A stretch of DNA of 64,000 bases, taken from Ulota crispa (lineage: Eukaryota; Streptophyta; Bryopsida; Orthotrichales; Orthotrichaceae). Where the stretch lies: positions 2,234,501 to 2,298,500 of the forward strand of contig OY987246.1 of NCBI GenBank assembly GCA_963920765.1. Reading direction: 5' to 3'. The position numbers and the translations under genes are program-made. Position 1 is the stretch's first letter; each line of letters starts with the position of its first letter. This document shows, piece by piece, positions 1 to 12,294 of the stretch. Below the pieces are notes generated by a model. It saw only the letters and a list, made by a program, of their open reading frames with translations. It ran no database searches and was not told the origin of the DNA.

Positions 1-2880
1 AAAAAAAAAATAGTACTTGAAGGAGTTGCCCTCCACTTGAAAAATACAAATTTTACAATACAAGGGGTAATATCTTGACCGATCTGAGCATTAATTGTGC
101 CTTTTTCATCCAAGGGTCTCCCTAACAAGGTGTTTTGCCAATACGGGTGGAGATGCTCTAAGGTGCCTTGTACTTTGAGCTCCGACGGCATGGCACACCT
201 TATTTTGGGGAAGGCACTTAGCCTTGTCGTCTACAACTGTGCTCCCCTTTTCACTTCCTCACTTTTGGATTTGCTTTGTCCCATCGATTCTCACATCTAT
301 TTCGCACAAACTTTAGTTTGTTCTTTTCCAGTTTTTTTCCCGGTTTCTGTAACATCCCCGTAAGACGTCGCATATGCAATTCTTCGTCGTGCTCTCGCAT
401 TGTTTCGTTTATTTAAGGCTTCATTTGTGCCCTAGAATCTGATCTTAGTCTCAAGTTTTGAGCAGTTCTAGTGCCCTTCATTCGTGGCGGTCATGGTAAT
501 CTAAGCGACCCTCAACGTGACTTCTAAGTTGATCGCTGTGTTGCTTGAAGAGGAGTTTTATTGCCCATCCTGAACCCTAAAATTGCGTTAGCTGCAGTTG
601 AGTAACGGTCTTCACAGCAACGTCAAGTACAGGTATCTTCTCTCACCGGAGTTTTCCGTGGCTTGTTCTCCAGTGGCTGCCTCCATGTATGCTTTGATTT
701 CTTTCCTGCGTTGATACTAGAAATAAAGGAAGATAATAATGTCGTATCCTAGCTCTTGCTTCAAATGTGCACCAATACTTATGAACTACTCCCCTGTCTC
801 TCTGAAAACGTCCAAAAAGCTTCCTTGCAAAGGATTAACTTTGTTTTTAGTCTTTGTGCTAGTGGCACATGCATTTTAGAATCAATATATCATCTACCAA
901 ATGTATGCAAAATCTCTAGTTTTGATGTTGTTGTTTAGGCACCCAAATTCCATGCAAAAAGCACCATATTTGTACATGCGGTAGCTCCTCATTATTGATG
1001 ATTATTGATGATTTGAAGATTAGTAGCAACAATGGTACCTCATATGGACAAGGCCAAGCTTGCTAGGAGAGGAATGCTCTCTAATCACTTAACTTGCCCC
1101 CAAGAGATCATTGAGCATGACAAACGCTTTCTCAGCATTTGAAATCAGCAAAAAGTAGCTTTTTAGTGGTACAAGAAATGTGTCTGATTTGGACGATTTT
1201 AGAGGAACAGAGGGAGTATGTTTCCTTGTTGATTCTGCAAAGAATATCGTGCTCTCAAAAAGTCCGACATCCAATCATGTTGGCTAATTGTGCAACAATG
1301 TATCACGGCGTTAATACCGAATTTCCTTTTCCCTTGTTAACACGAAATCAGGATGAGTTACGTTGATTGTAGTTTTTGATCGAAACCCTAATACTGGTTG
1401 AATCCCAATAATTGTGTGAAGTTTGTTTTTCTAGCACATACCTCTTGCTTCAAATGTGCATCAGTATTGATCACTCTGTTTCTTTGTGTCAGAATTGTTG
1501 ATACAGCACACGATCAAGAAATCCGACAGCGATTTAGCATGGTATTAACCCTACATTTTTTTTATCCTCACCTCAAACATGAAATTAGAAGGGTAGCAAT
1601 GTGATTTGAAAGTCCAACTGAAACCCTAGTGTCACTTGAACCACAGTATAAATTGTTTCCTTAGCATCAGTTGGAGGTTGACGTAGAGGATACTCTTTCT
1701 GTCGTTTTAAGCATTTTAACCAATGTGTAGGAATGTGTTTCATGGGGAGATTATTGTAGAGTTCTGGAAAAATCACTCTAGGTACTATATCCAGTTTGTT
1801 GTGAGGAATTTTTTAGCACCACGGATTAATTCCTTTCTGCAATCTCTTACAGTGCAAAGTTGTAAACTACTATTGAAGGGACAGTAGCTAATCCCAGTAT
1901 TGTTCAGAGGTGAATGGCAATAGACATTTAGTCAGTTATAGTTACACCAGTTACTGATAAGTGTAATATCACTATAGATGAACTGATGATGGTAGCAGTG
2001 GCTAGTGTAGGGAGTTATAGGATTCTCTACCTCGATGGATATGGATTCAGATTGTTATTGGAAGGAGCTTTGGAGTCTGGAGTCAGAGGACTTATTTGTT
2101 ATTCGATTGTTGGCTGGATGAATACAGGAGTACCTAGCCACAAAGGACGTGGTGGAAATGGCTGGGAGTTTGTACTCGGCTGTGAAGAGCATTTTCATTC
2201 TCAATCTTCAGCTCATTCAGGCCATGCTGCCCTCATCACCCAAAGCTTTAGTCAAGTTTCATGCTTAGTCTTTTCGTCTTACACATGACCTAAGCGTGAC
2301 TCGTCATTTGAACGGATTCTTTTAGCCTAAGGCTGTATGCTATTTAGGAAGAAGCTGTAGCACAGTTTGTTCCTAAACTTGTTTAGTTGATGCAAAGTGA
2401 TTGATGTGTTGTACTGCCGACATATCATGAGAGAGAATTGCCACAAGTTCATGTGAGTAGTGGTGCCGAGTAGTATGTAAGACATACTTTTTAACGATTT
2501 CCTTGTGTAGACTTGTAGCATTTTAAAAGCGAGGTCTCATTATTGAGAACAACAGTGACATTGTGGAGTGGAAAATGCCGCTGAAATTTAAAGCGGTTGA
2601 GAAAAATGCATAGATTCGAGCATTTTCTTTAATTTTTGGAAGTCACGATCTTCCAGTTTGTCAAAATGCTGGTCTGTATTTGGGTCTCAAAATGTCGCCT
2701 ACCACAAATTTTGGGTTTTGTAATTTTTTGACTTTCAAAAATCTGTTCTTATTCCTTCACTTGGATTTCGAACACCTGTGGTTACTAGGTCCCTTCAGCT
2801 GATATACTTTTAGTCTTTAGTGCAAAACCTCCCAAATTCAAAAGTTTGATAATTTTGAAAAGAATATGACACTTGTGCCT
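1..2880. other. No gene recognised
   Basis: I see only short open frames on both strands, none with a recognisable domain or a consistent set of splice sites. The first ten bases are an A run that continues off the window. The stretch around 1850-1950 has a phrase about a small block of 'aagggacag' that also occurs near 62950, perhaps a degenerate dispersed repeat. A transcribed non-coding or heavily split gene cannot be excluded. Confidence 0.5.
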
Positions 2881-3005
2881 ACAAAACAATCACACATGAA
2901 GGGATACAAAACAATCACACATGAAGGGATACAAAACAATCACACATGAAGGGATACAAAACAATCACACATGAAGGGATACAAAACAATCACACTTGAA
3001 GGGAT
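2881..3005. repeat. 25-bp tandem repeat, five copies
   Basis: Five consecutive copies of a 25-bp unit start at 2881, 2906, 2931, 2956 and 2981. The unit begins acaaaacaatcacaca and ends tgaagggat. The first four copies are identical and the fifth has one change (acacttg for acacatg). The near-perfect identity suggests recent expansion. It is not in a recognised gene. Confidence 0.97.
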
Positions 3006-3276
3006 AAGGTTGAGAGTCCACAAATTAATTACAGATGAAGGAATGGTCTTATTTTTTACAAGCATTTGAGTTTATATGTAAACGAACTAATCTTACTATA
3101 CATTATTTTTTGCAAATAAAGCATTGATGTGGGCATGTCAAGTTTGCTCTCAACACGCGACTAGTAGAATCATTAAACATGGAAGCTATTCTATAAATGA
3201 CAGTCTTTTACAACACACAGTACAATCATTATTCTTTAGATTCAAAGAAATTTATTAAAACTCTAGTAGTACTACG

Positions 3277-3478
3277 GTGCATGACACTTATAACCAACAA
3301 CTCCCATTTCAAGTGGTTAGCTTAAGGCTTTGTCAAAAAAAAAGTTTTCAAAAAATCAAGTCCACCAAGATGAAGCTTAAGGTTTGTCGCGCTTGGTGGT
3401 GGAATTACTTTTGAACTAATGGGTATATGTGTTTTGCTTTGGTTGGACCAATAGTTGTTGATTATAAGTGTCATGCAC
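3277..3478. mobile_element. Small inverted-repeat element (MITE-like)
   Basis: The left arm GTGCATGACACTTATAACCA at 3277 is matched in inverted orientation by the right arm ending at 3478, with one mismatch over about 24 bp. Similarity continues more weakly a few bases outwards. The interior of about 150 bp has no coding capacity. I could not define a target-site duplication, so the superfamily is open. Confidence 0.65.
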
Positions 3479-3884
3479 TATAGCAGCAATTTTAAGCATA
3501 CCTTGTTACAATTTGATAGTGGAAAGACGTTTTCCAGAATAGTCTAAATTGAAAAAGTAAATTATCCAAGTGGATACAAACATTGCAAAACGTGGAAAAT
3601 GCTGTAAAATGCTGCAAAATGTGCAAAATGTGCTCAATTTCAAATTAAATACTGAGGTGTTCACATGACTTGTAGCTGTAAATAAAAAAGTTGGTTGTAG
3701 TTTTGCTAAGTTATGTGAACGCTGATGCCGGCACAACACGTGTCGTAAACGCTGAGCAATACACGAACGGATGAATTTCATCTAAAAGCATTCGTTTGCA
3801 GCAGCTCCCGCGCATTGAGTGAGCAGTCTCTCCGCCGAGAGCTCCCGATTGCCACCGCTAGTGCCGCCAAGGACTTCGATCGAC

Positions 3885-5370
3885 ATGGCTGCATCTGCTG
3901 CATTGCGCAGGATGATGGCGCAGGACCCCGTCCTCACCGCCTGCGCTGTGCTTTCCGCCATTGGTAACCTCAAATTCGCCTTCTCTCATTCTGAATCTCG
4001 AACATTTCGCATGGATTCGATTTCTAGTTCAATTGCACATCTCTGTTGGGAAAGGATTGACTCGCAAGGATGTCCACAAGTTTCCACATAGAGGATTTTG
4101 AATTCAGGATGTATATTGTAGCGATTACCGGGTGAATGTGCGGATGGCGCTTTGCAGAATTAGGGTTTCCATTTTGGGAGTGAGCTTGTTTTTCAACGGA
4201 AATGTGCATTCGGCTGCAATACAATTACTCAGAGCGTCAGCTGTGCAGTGAAAGACTTATGCCTAGAACTGAATGTGGGAGATTTAGGTTCAGTGTTTGG
4301 TTCCTACGCAGAATGTGGCAATCTGGATGAGTTTTTCTTAATTCGAAAACCTTGAATGGTCAGGGTTGATTTGGTGATTTAGTCCAATTACGCGTTTTCC
4401 TTGTGAGAGATCGAATCACGACGATAGCTAGGGTTTCTCGGGAGCTGAAACAAGGATCTAAATTGTGGCGATGGCGGGAGAGTCGAGTATCAAGGGTGCT
4501 TTGCATAGTTCGAGTGTCCGTGGTAGTAGTGAGCTTATTTCTGAGCCAAGTCGTTTTTTCGTTTAAGTTGAATTCCGCAGTGAAATTTCACGTGCTAATT
4601 TTGAAAGCGTTGGAACACATTAGTGATTAGTTATGAATTGGAATATTTATGCGTACAGTTGAAACCCGAGATGAGTTTCGTTTCGAATGTGATATATTGG
4701 ACTGTTTTTCTTATGCAAGAACTTTGTTTATTTTTGGAGATTAAGAAGGAACGATGTTCGAGATGATATGCAGCAGCTTGCCGAACTAGGTTATGAAGCA
4801 TTACAATGGGGAGAGCGAAAGGACAGAGAAGCGGACTGTGTATAGGAATTAAGTTGGCAGTGGACTTGCTCACTAAGGATGTTGTTAGTTGTTGCAATTT
4901 ATATTTCGACAGATGTATCACTCAAGGGTCAACTCAAGGGCTGTGAAAATTCGGTTGTTTTGTACAGGGCTTGGTGCACCATTGATTGTTCCTCCTATTA
5001 GAAATGCTATGAACCGTCCGGAACCGGTTTCGCCTCCCAAGCTAGCAAATGTACGTTGCTCTTTACAGTTGAAGTTTTCTACTGAATTACATTCCCGCTG
5101 TGCTTAAACTTAATTTCAACGGTTGTTGAATCAAAGGTACACATGCGTAGAATGGATATATTTCGTGATGAATTTGGTTGTTTTCTGGCTGAGAAGTGAA
5201 AATGAGTTGTACTCCAACATCATGAGCTTGTGTACAGTACAACGTTGTTTACTTGTATATCCTGCTGTCTGTAGAATGGTTATTCGCTGAGTTTCTGATA
5301 TTCTTCCTTGGCTGTTCTGTGTCCTACATATCAGGTTGTTGAAGGCATAACCGGTAAGGCGAGGATTTGA
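3885..5370 (+). CDS. Small membrane protein resembling complex I subunit NDUFA3/B9 (65 aa)
   Basis: Three exons: 3885-3963, 4968-5050 and 5335-5370. All introns are GT-AG and the sum is an exact 65-residue frame ending TGA. The start is the first in-frame ATG after a GC-rich leader. The protein has a short N-terminus, a single hydrophobic segment (about residues 15-36, containing PVLTACAV and APLIVPP) and a short hydrophilic tail ending GKARI. From memory, the length and the 'DPVL..., one membrane span, ...PP' layout fit the small mitochondrial NADH dehydrogenase subunit B9/NDUFA3 of plants, an accessory protein of the complex I membrane arm. The gene structure is well supported by the sequence. 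The family name is an inference from a very short protein. The 5'-nucleotidase downstream is convergent. Confidence 0.6.
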
Positions 5371-6108
5371 GGTTCACCCTTTGATGTGACCATATTGATG
5401 CCAACCCTTTTGCTCCTGACGAGGTACTAGTCTCACAGTGCGCTGAATGAAGTTTGAAGTGAAGGTTTCGGATTCTCAGTTATTATTAGACATTCGCTCA
5501 ACACTCTACGTCTGCCACTCCTCCCATAGCTCTTGGGCTTGCGATTGGATGTGATTTAGTTGAGTGAATTGTTCGACATAGTGGTACTTACAGTTCTATT
5601 TACAGATACTCCATTATGGAAAATGTCCTTACTTTGTCATCCAAGTCTTCTTTTGTGAGTGCTCTGGTTGGTATCATATTAGTTATTGAAGCAGGAATAA
5701 ATTGGCAAATCGCCTAATGATCAGAATGTCTTTTGCGCATTCCCGTGTGTGGGTGGACTATTAGTATTCTTGTGTCACAGCGGAATGGATTCTTGTTTGC
5801 CAATACCTCACATCATGATTCGGACTGTAATCCTCTGTTTTCACATAATTCTTTTCAGGTGAAGGCTAGCGTCAAGTAATCTATTGTTAGTCCACTCTCT
5901 GTATGTCTCAAAGATTGGTGCATTAGCTGAGGCTGTTGATTGGGCTAACGTCTTCGTTGTTGAATTAGTACAGCGAGACTGCACATATCAAAACCATGAG
6001 ATTCCTAACCATTAAGCTGTGGCTTGTTTAAAAAAGATGTTAGAGCAACTCGGAGAAGAGTATAACAGATGACAAGATTACTTGTGTGCCTGTGTTTGCG
6101 GATAGCCT
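5371..6108. other. Intergenic region between convergent genes
   Basis: This stretch should hold the 3' untranslated regions of the complex I-like gene (+) and the 5'-nucleotidase (-). It is AT-rich with only short open frames. I see no further gene, repeat or hairpin that stands out. Confidence 0.5.
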
Positions 6109-9100
6109 TTACTCCCTCAGTGGGCTCATTCCGTGGCGGACTTCTTCGTCATCTGCTGGAAGCGTCTGTAAAATTTTGTGCATGAAGTTAGCTTAATACC
6201 ACAAAGCATCAGCAGACCATTGTTACAAACTTTGTTTGAGCTGCAATAAGGTAACTACATCTAATCATAACCTTCAAAATACAAATGCCATCCTTACAGA
6301 TTCTTACTAGAAGGTATGAATGAGAGGGCCTCCGATCCATTTTGTGTAACCATCCATAATCAGCAGTTTTAGCTTAAAACTTGTTCCTACGTAGGGACAT
6401 GTTCAAATGCTTACCTGCACTATTTTAGTTTTAAATACCTCAATTATGTCACTTTACATAGAGAACTAACCTTGATGTGGTGGGGCAGAATCTTCACATC
6501 AAATGGGGTGTAGAGCCATGCATCGGTTGAGATGAAAAGGAAGTTTTCTAGCCGGCTTGTGTACACATCTGCGTACCGTTGTACATTGTATGCAAATGCG
6601 GACTCCTTGGCAGTGTCGGTCAAGAATGTGGATCCAAAGTTGGCATTGAACATGGCTTTCATAGCAAGTCTAGATTTGCTTCGCATATCTCTCAACTCGG
6701 CCAAGATGTTGCTCTCTTCTCTTGTTATGGCAGCAGATCGTCCATGGAACTTTCCTAGCACATCCTTCAACATGTTGTACCTTGCCTGCAATTTTGCTAC
6801 ACAATCAACATATCATAATGCCAATACAAGATTTTGAAGTAGACAGGAAAGTAGATGTAACTTTCAATGCTAGCGTACTTAACTTACAACCCAATAAAGA
6901 ATTTGATTGTACTTACAAGCCACAAATGTTAGCATGTTACATTGTCAATACAAGACTTTGAAGCCATGAGAAAAATTAGAGTTCGACTTTGAAATACAAC
7001 CGTTCTTGTACTTACAACCCATTAAAGAATCTACTTCAGAATTTATGCTACCAATGCTACCAATGCTACCAATGAAGTCTAAAATGTACAAACTTGATCT
7101 GAATATCAAATTGCAATAGAGACATTTTTCAAGTCTAAAACTTTGATTCCTGTAATCTTTGAACATACTTGGAATGTCCAATTGAGGATTCGAGGAATAG
7201 AACAAACACAACATGGTCGTCAAAATCTTAAAATTAGAATTCCCAAAGTAGGTACTCAAAGTGGAGATTGTAGATTGCGTACCAAAAGAAACTTTTAGAA
7301 GGTTTAAATTCCTGTTGTAGGCCAACATATCATATGCATTCATATTTATGTCTAGTAGTGGCAAATCACTGCTGCAACTATTAATAATTAGCTTGCAATC
7401 TAGCACCTTCTCTTTACTTACTAGTTGTTGCTATCAACTATTTTGTCCTGAATCGATGAAAACTTACACAATTACAACAATAGTGAATGACATAGCAGGT
7501 GTTGATGCCTATTAGACAGTACGACCCAGACAAAAAGGGAGCTTACTTGCTGGAACCGGTACTCAATCTCATTTTGCGTAGAGATCTCCCTCTGTTGCAA
7601 ACGTGTCATCAAGCTCCAACTCTGTAAAGCTTTTTAGGTGCTTGAAAGCAAGCCACGTGTCGCACCCAAAGCCCTAAAGTAACCCTAAATCTGAATGCAG
7701 AGAGAACTAAAGCCTGCTGACTTGACTAAAAGCCTACGATCACTGAACTTTGAATGGAAATGGAATGTCAACAACCTCCCACCTTGGTGATAAAAATTGG
7801 GTCTCAGCAAACTGGGCTTGGTATCTTAAGAGCTCTCGAGGGATTTGCACACCTCCCATAAATCACTAAAACACTCAAGTATGCCATATCGTAAGTTCAG
7901 TTACCATTGGTTACCGTCCGGCTGTCTGCTCTCTGCTGTAAGTCTAGCTTGTAATCTACGTCCACTCACAGGATTCTCTGAAGGGGCTGATTGGGTAGCA
8001 GAAGTCAAGTGGTGAGCACCTCAAGCTCCCGTATGACAGCTGCAGTCCGCCACCCAGCTTTTGCAGGTCCTTTAAGGTCACTGAACAAATGATCTCCGAA
8101 GTAGATCACCTGCGCAGACAAAGATACCCTCCAAGCTTGGTGAGATTATTGTTTTCCATACAAACCAGTGAAGGAGCGGTACATCAATTGCTGTTCCACC
8201 AATTTTCGATAACAAATGTCACGTGTTTAAGGACTGTATTTGAACCCAAGGGCAAGCTTGGAAAGACAGGGTATGTACCTCAGACCCCTTCCATTTAGTG
8301 ATCTCGGCGAAGTCGTTGAGGCAGCCGTGATAGTACACACCGTGTGGCTCGAAGGTTTCCACTTTTGTGAACCTCAGAACATCCTTCTTGTGGTGGTATG
8401 CTCTGAATCAATCAGAAAACATAGGTCATTGAACACGCGGGCTGAGCACAAGTGTCACTATATGACTTATCTTATTCCATACAATCCTTAGCATATTTCT
8501 CACTATAATCCTCACTTACAGAGAAATTCAAAAAATCCTATTTAACAAGCTTATCAAGCCATCACATGTCACAAACAATTCTTTCTTTGTAATGATGGAC
8601 ACCAACATGCTACTATTGCTCTAACTCAAGTCTTGGTTTCGTGGGATTCTAAAACTTTCTACATTTTTGAATCATTACTGCATCTCTCTGCATGATTTAG
8701 AGACAGTTAACAGAAACAGAAACCCTGTTGTAATAATGCCAAAGCCTAGTAAGAAATACTCCAATTCGTTAGCATGGCCCCTAAGGTGACAACGAAAGAA
8801 AAGGATACTGCGAGTGAAGGCAAAACCTGAAAGGTCTTTGAGAACTGTAAAAGTTCGGTTTGTCAGAAAGTGCAATCACCACATCAAACAGATCCCTCCA
8901 ATTTCCGGGCTTACCTGTTTCCTGTTCCAGACATAGAAAAAGTAGATGCTGTAGCACGTTAGTTAAGTCCAGAAATCATCTGTGGCTTTTTACCGCAATC
9001 AATGGCATGATCCAGAGTTGCAGGTAAGGCGTTCACAGCAGAAAAACTCACAAAGCAATGGAAAATACCTGAAAAAGGAAGCGCATACCACCATCAACGA

Positions 9101-11042
9101 ACGGGAAAGGTGAGTTGGTCAGGATGAACATTTTCTTTCCTCTTTCTTTCAGGGCATGTAGAAACTCCACAACTTTCGGCTGCATCCCGAGGAGTATAAC
9201 ATTGATTGACGAGTTTGAAAATTGTTTAATTCTACGTTCTGTGGGGACAGGATTTTTTGCTCATAACTTACAGCGGCTGTCAATGGCAAGGTTGAGAATA
9301 GAAGCACCATTAAGGACCTAATTCCGTCTCCACTACTGACCACAACTGGCTCTAGTGATGAAAATTTGGCCTCAGCTCTCGTATTCAAAGATGTCTCCAC
9401 AGGTTTATGTATCTATCTAAATCAAAGACCTACCAAAAATCACCCTTCTACGTATGTTAAAATGCTCAAAGTGACGCATGTAGTATCCTCTACCTAATGA
9501 CTACCACGATGCATGCAGAGGCTACAACAATGACAGATGGTAGAGCTGTCGAGCACGATACATTCTTTTGCAGGTACTTGGCCGGATCGCTCAGGATTTC
9601 ACGGTGCAAGTTCCCACTCCTGTGGATGAACTCAATGCTTTTTTGGACATCTTCGTAGACATAGGTGCAATCGAAATCCAACTTCTCATCCACAAAGTGT
9701 TGAATCACATCCGCCAACAGACATACCTGCACCCAGCTCCGCACCCCGGCTTCATATCTCGCCCTTGTGCCAATTAACCCTCCTCAGAACCATTAGTGAC
9801 CTGTAACTCTTTCCACATTACCTCCATTACCGACAGCAACTCATGTTTGCAATTCGTAGGACTTCTTAGCAAGTGGCCTACAACACTAGCAGTTTGAAAA
9901 GGCATAAAACTCATATGTAGTGAAGAAGATTCGATGGTTATAAATTCGGCTTTTCCTACCCAAAGTGGTCTTGCCACCAGTGATATTACAAGAAACCCAT
10001 TTTTGCATGTTGGTGAACATGCTCCGCCTTACCTCACTGAGGCAGAAGAGGTCCATCAAAGGAACAAGAAAACGCATGTGCTCCGAGCTCACATGCTTCC
10101 CAGGGTAAGTGGCCTCTAGGTCCTCCTCATCCAACTGCAAACAAAGTGAACTCTTAGCTATTTCAAAATCGTGTAACATGGAGTAACAAAAACCAAAGTA
10201 AACACCCTTGCAAAAGAAGTTTACATATAATACTACGGTTAGACGTTTACCCTGCGCCGGCCAAAAAAGCAGCCTCCAGGCTGAACCGAATGGAAGAAGT
10301 CCAGTTTCAGAAGGTACCCCATTTTCTTGTCGTAATACAAACCTCTTATGGGAAAGTTTGCATCGTACTGAAAATTCAAGCAGGAATCCGGGTACCTGTG
10401 CTGTTTGATATACATCCAGAAACTCTCCCTCTAAAAGCTTGAGCACCGGCACACTTTCAAAATCACTGAAAGCCAACCAAGGATTTAATTGTTTTATAAA
10501 GGCCGGTGCATCTAGTCCCGTGGCAAAACATGATATTCAAAACTCAACGAGACGAGATCTACTCACCTCTTGCACGAGATGGTTCCTGGCGAGCTCGTAA
10601 ATGATGTGTTGCAATGCAGGAGTGTAATGTGCCAAGGTGTAATCGTAGTCAAATCCATACACGTTGATCTTAGCAAGACGCACGTTATGATTTGCATAAA
10701 CACCTGCTTTTATTAAGAAGAAGAGTTCAGAAGCTGTCATTTGATACTGAAATTGAGAAATGGGGTATGGGAAGAGGGGTCAGTTGGTTACGTACCGCAG
10801 GGGTTCATCTTGGGCAGATCGGCAAGCTGGTCGGGGAGGTGGATGAAGAGTTTCTTGACACGGTCGAACTCGGTCTTGAGCTCCACCGTGTTCCCCACGG
10901 ACAGCTCTCCAGGGTTGCGTTGGTAGTGGCCCTCTCTCTCCGCAGGGGAGAGACTGATCGACTTGTCTTGTGTTCTCCGCACACGACTGAAGGGCTCCCC
11001 CAACTTCACCCCACTCCCACTCCCAAACAACTGCCCGAACAT
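6109..11042 (-). CDS. HAD-superfamily 5'-nucleotidase (cytosolic purine 5'-nucleotidase / NT5DC type)
   Basis: Twelve exons read on the minus strand: 11042-10796, 10703-10567, 10400-10251, 10134-10033, 9726-9562, 9179-9069, 8921-8827, 8402-8279, 8109-8020, 7591-7547, 6785-6471 and 6165-6109. All junctions are GT-AG and in phase, giving about 545 residues. If the last intron is not removed, the frame ends at 6444 with 535. HAD motif I is visible as FDYDYTLAHY (nucleophile Asp and second Asp), motif II as FILTNSP, and the metal-binding motif as YFGDHLFSDL. The family signature HRYPD...RGLYYD follows motif I. The C-terminal part has the conserved TLTD-like, YADVYTS and PHHIK blocks. The family dephosphorylates nucleoside monophosphates such as IMP/GMP in the cytosol; exact substrates are inferred. 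The start MFGQLFG lies exactly at a segmental-duplication breakpoint, and the gene diverges from the GH81 gene. Confidence 0.92.
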
Positions 11043-12294
11043 CGCTACCCTATGTCAGAGATTCCTGTTTCAACAATGCTGTGCACTTGGAAGCTTAACC
11101 CTCCGGTGTCTGTCAGCGCTTTGGGACAAATATCGGTTCATCCACCGTCCGCAATCATGCACCATCTCAGATTCTCCTTCCTTTCATGCATCGTTTCAAT
11201 TACTTGCTCAGCCGTAAACCCCATACTTGATGTGCACTCACCCCTAAATGACCGAGGATTCATGGTATGAAACTGACCAATTCAACCGAAAATACAATCA
11301 ACATGGTACCATATTTTATGTCACCGGAAAAAGAAACTTGAACAGGAAAAAGGTTCCTTGATGACCCACTATAATTGCTACACGAGACCTGATTTGAGCT
11401 TCTTGATGCTGTAGAGGCTAATGTAGCAGAACCAGGCGAACAGAAAGAGAGTTATCTATCTAATCTCTTCATAGATTCATGACCCACCTTCTGAAACGGG
11501 AAGCACTTGATCTGTACCATGCTCAGTGCCTCCGCTTTTGGTACAGAAATTCACAGAAAATTAGGTCTTGCAAAATTAGGGCATCACTTGGTGTTCAGGT
11601 GACCATTCCCATCCCCTTGAAATCCAGAGAGATGGGTCCCATCAGGCGTCGGCAACAGTCTACCCGTACCCGTACCGACCTTTGGGAGCAATTAGGTCAC
11701 ATTCACGGAAACCATGGAAGTCCAGATTCAAAAGGTACATGTGGAGGAGCCACTCCCATCTGCCACGTACACGTTTGCTGACATGGAAACAAAACGAGAG
11801 TTTCGTAATTCGTTGTTACTACTTACTAGTTGCTGCAGAAACCGTGTCTGTTCTCGATCTTCAATGCTCATCAAAGTCCGCGCCGGCAGTTGATTGGTAA
11901 CTTAGTGATCCCAAATGGTAACGGATTGCTGAGTAAGTTAGTAAGTTAGCCTTACAAGATCGCTGATCGTTGTGTGCAATCAGAGCTTCCGTAATCTGTT
12001 TCATCTTCTCCTGAAACGAACCGCATAAACCGCAAGGATCCGTTTGAATCACCGTTTGCCTTGGTTGGAGCTCCCGAATTGCCACTTCTCGTGGTGTCAA
12101 AATCATGGGCTTGATGTATTGGTGGTAAGTCCAAAGAGACAGTGCCTGAGGTTGTGATTGTGAGAGATCGAGGACGAGGGCGTCGGTAGTGGATCCGTGA
12201 GCATCTTCATCAGTGAATTGCAATCGATTGTACGTCGCGAGGAGAAGCGTGAATTTGTGTGTTGGAGGGGTTTTAGGGTTTTGTGGATTGGGCG
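11043..12294. promoter_or_regulatory. Divergent intergenic region between 5'-nucleotidase and GH81 gene
   Basis: About 1.25 kb separates the two start codons, so it should contain both promoters and 5' untranslated regions. A telo-box-like motif, ttttagggtttt, lies at 12271-12282, about 15 bp before the GH81 ATG. Such motifs are common near plant transcription starts. The long open frames seen on both strands here have no recognisable domain and overlap the GC-rich GH81 start. Confidence 0.5.

Noticed and set aside
1986-2288. 100-residue plus-strand frame
   Set aside because: No domain, no consistent splice partners, and composition like the surrounding non-coding DNA.
7045-7075. Short tandem repeat of 'atgctacca' in a 5'-nucleotidase intron
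   Set aside because: Three to four 9-bp units in an intron, too short to be informative.
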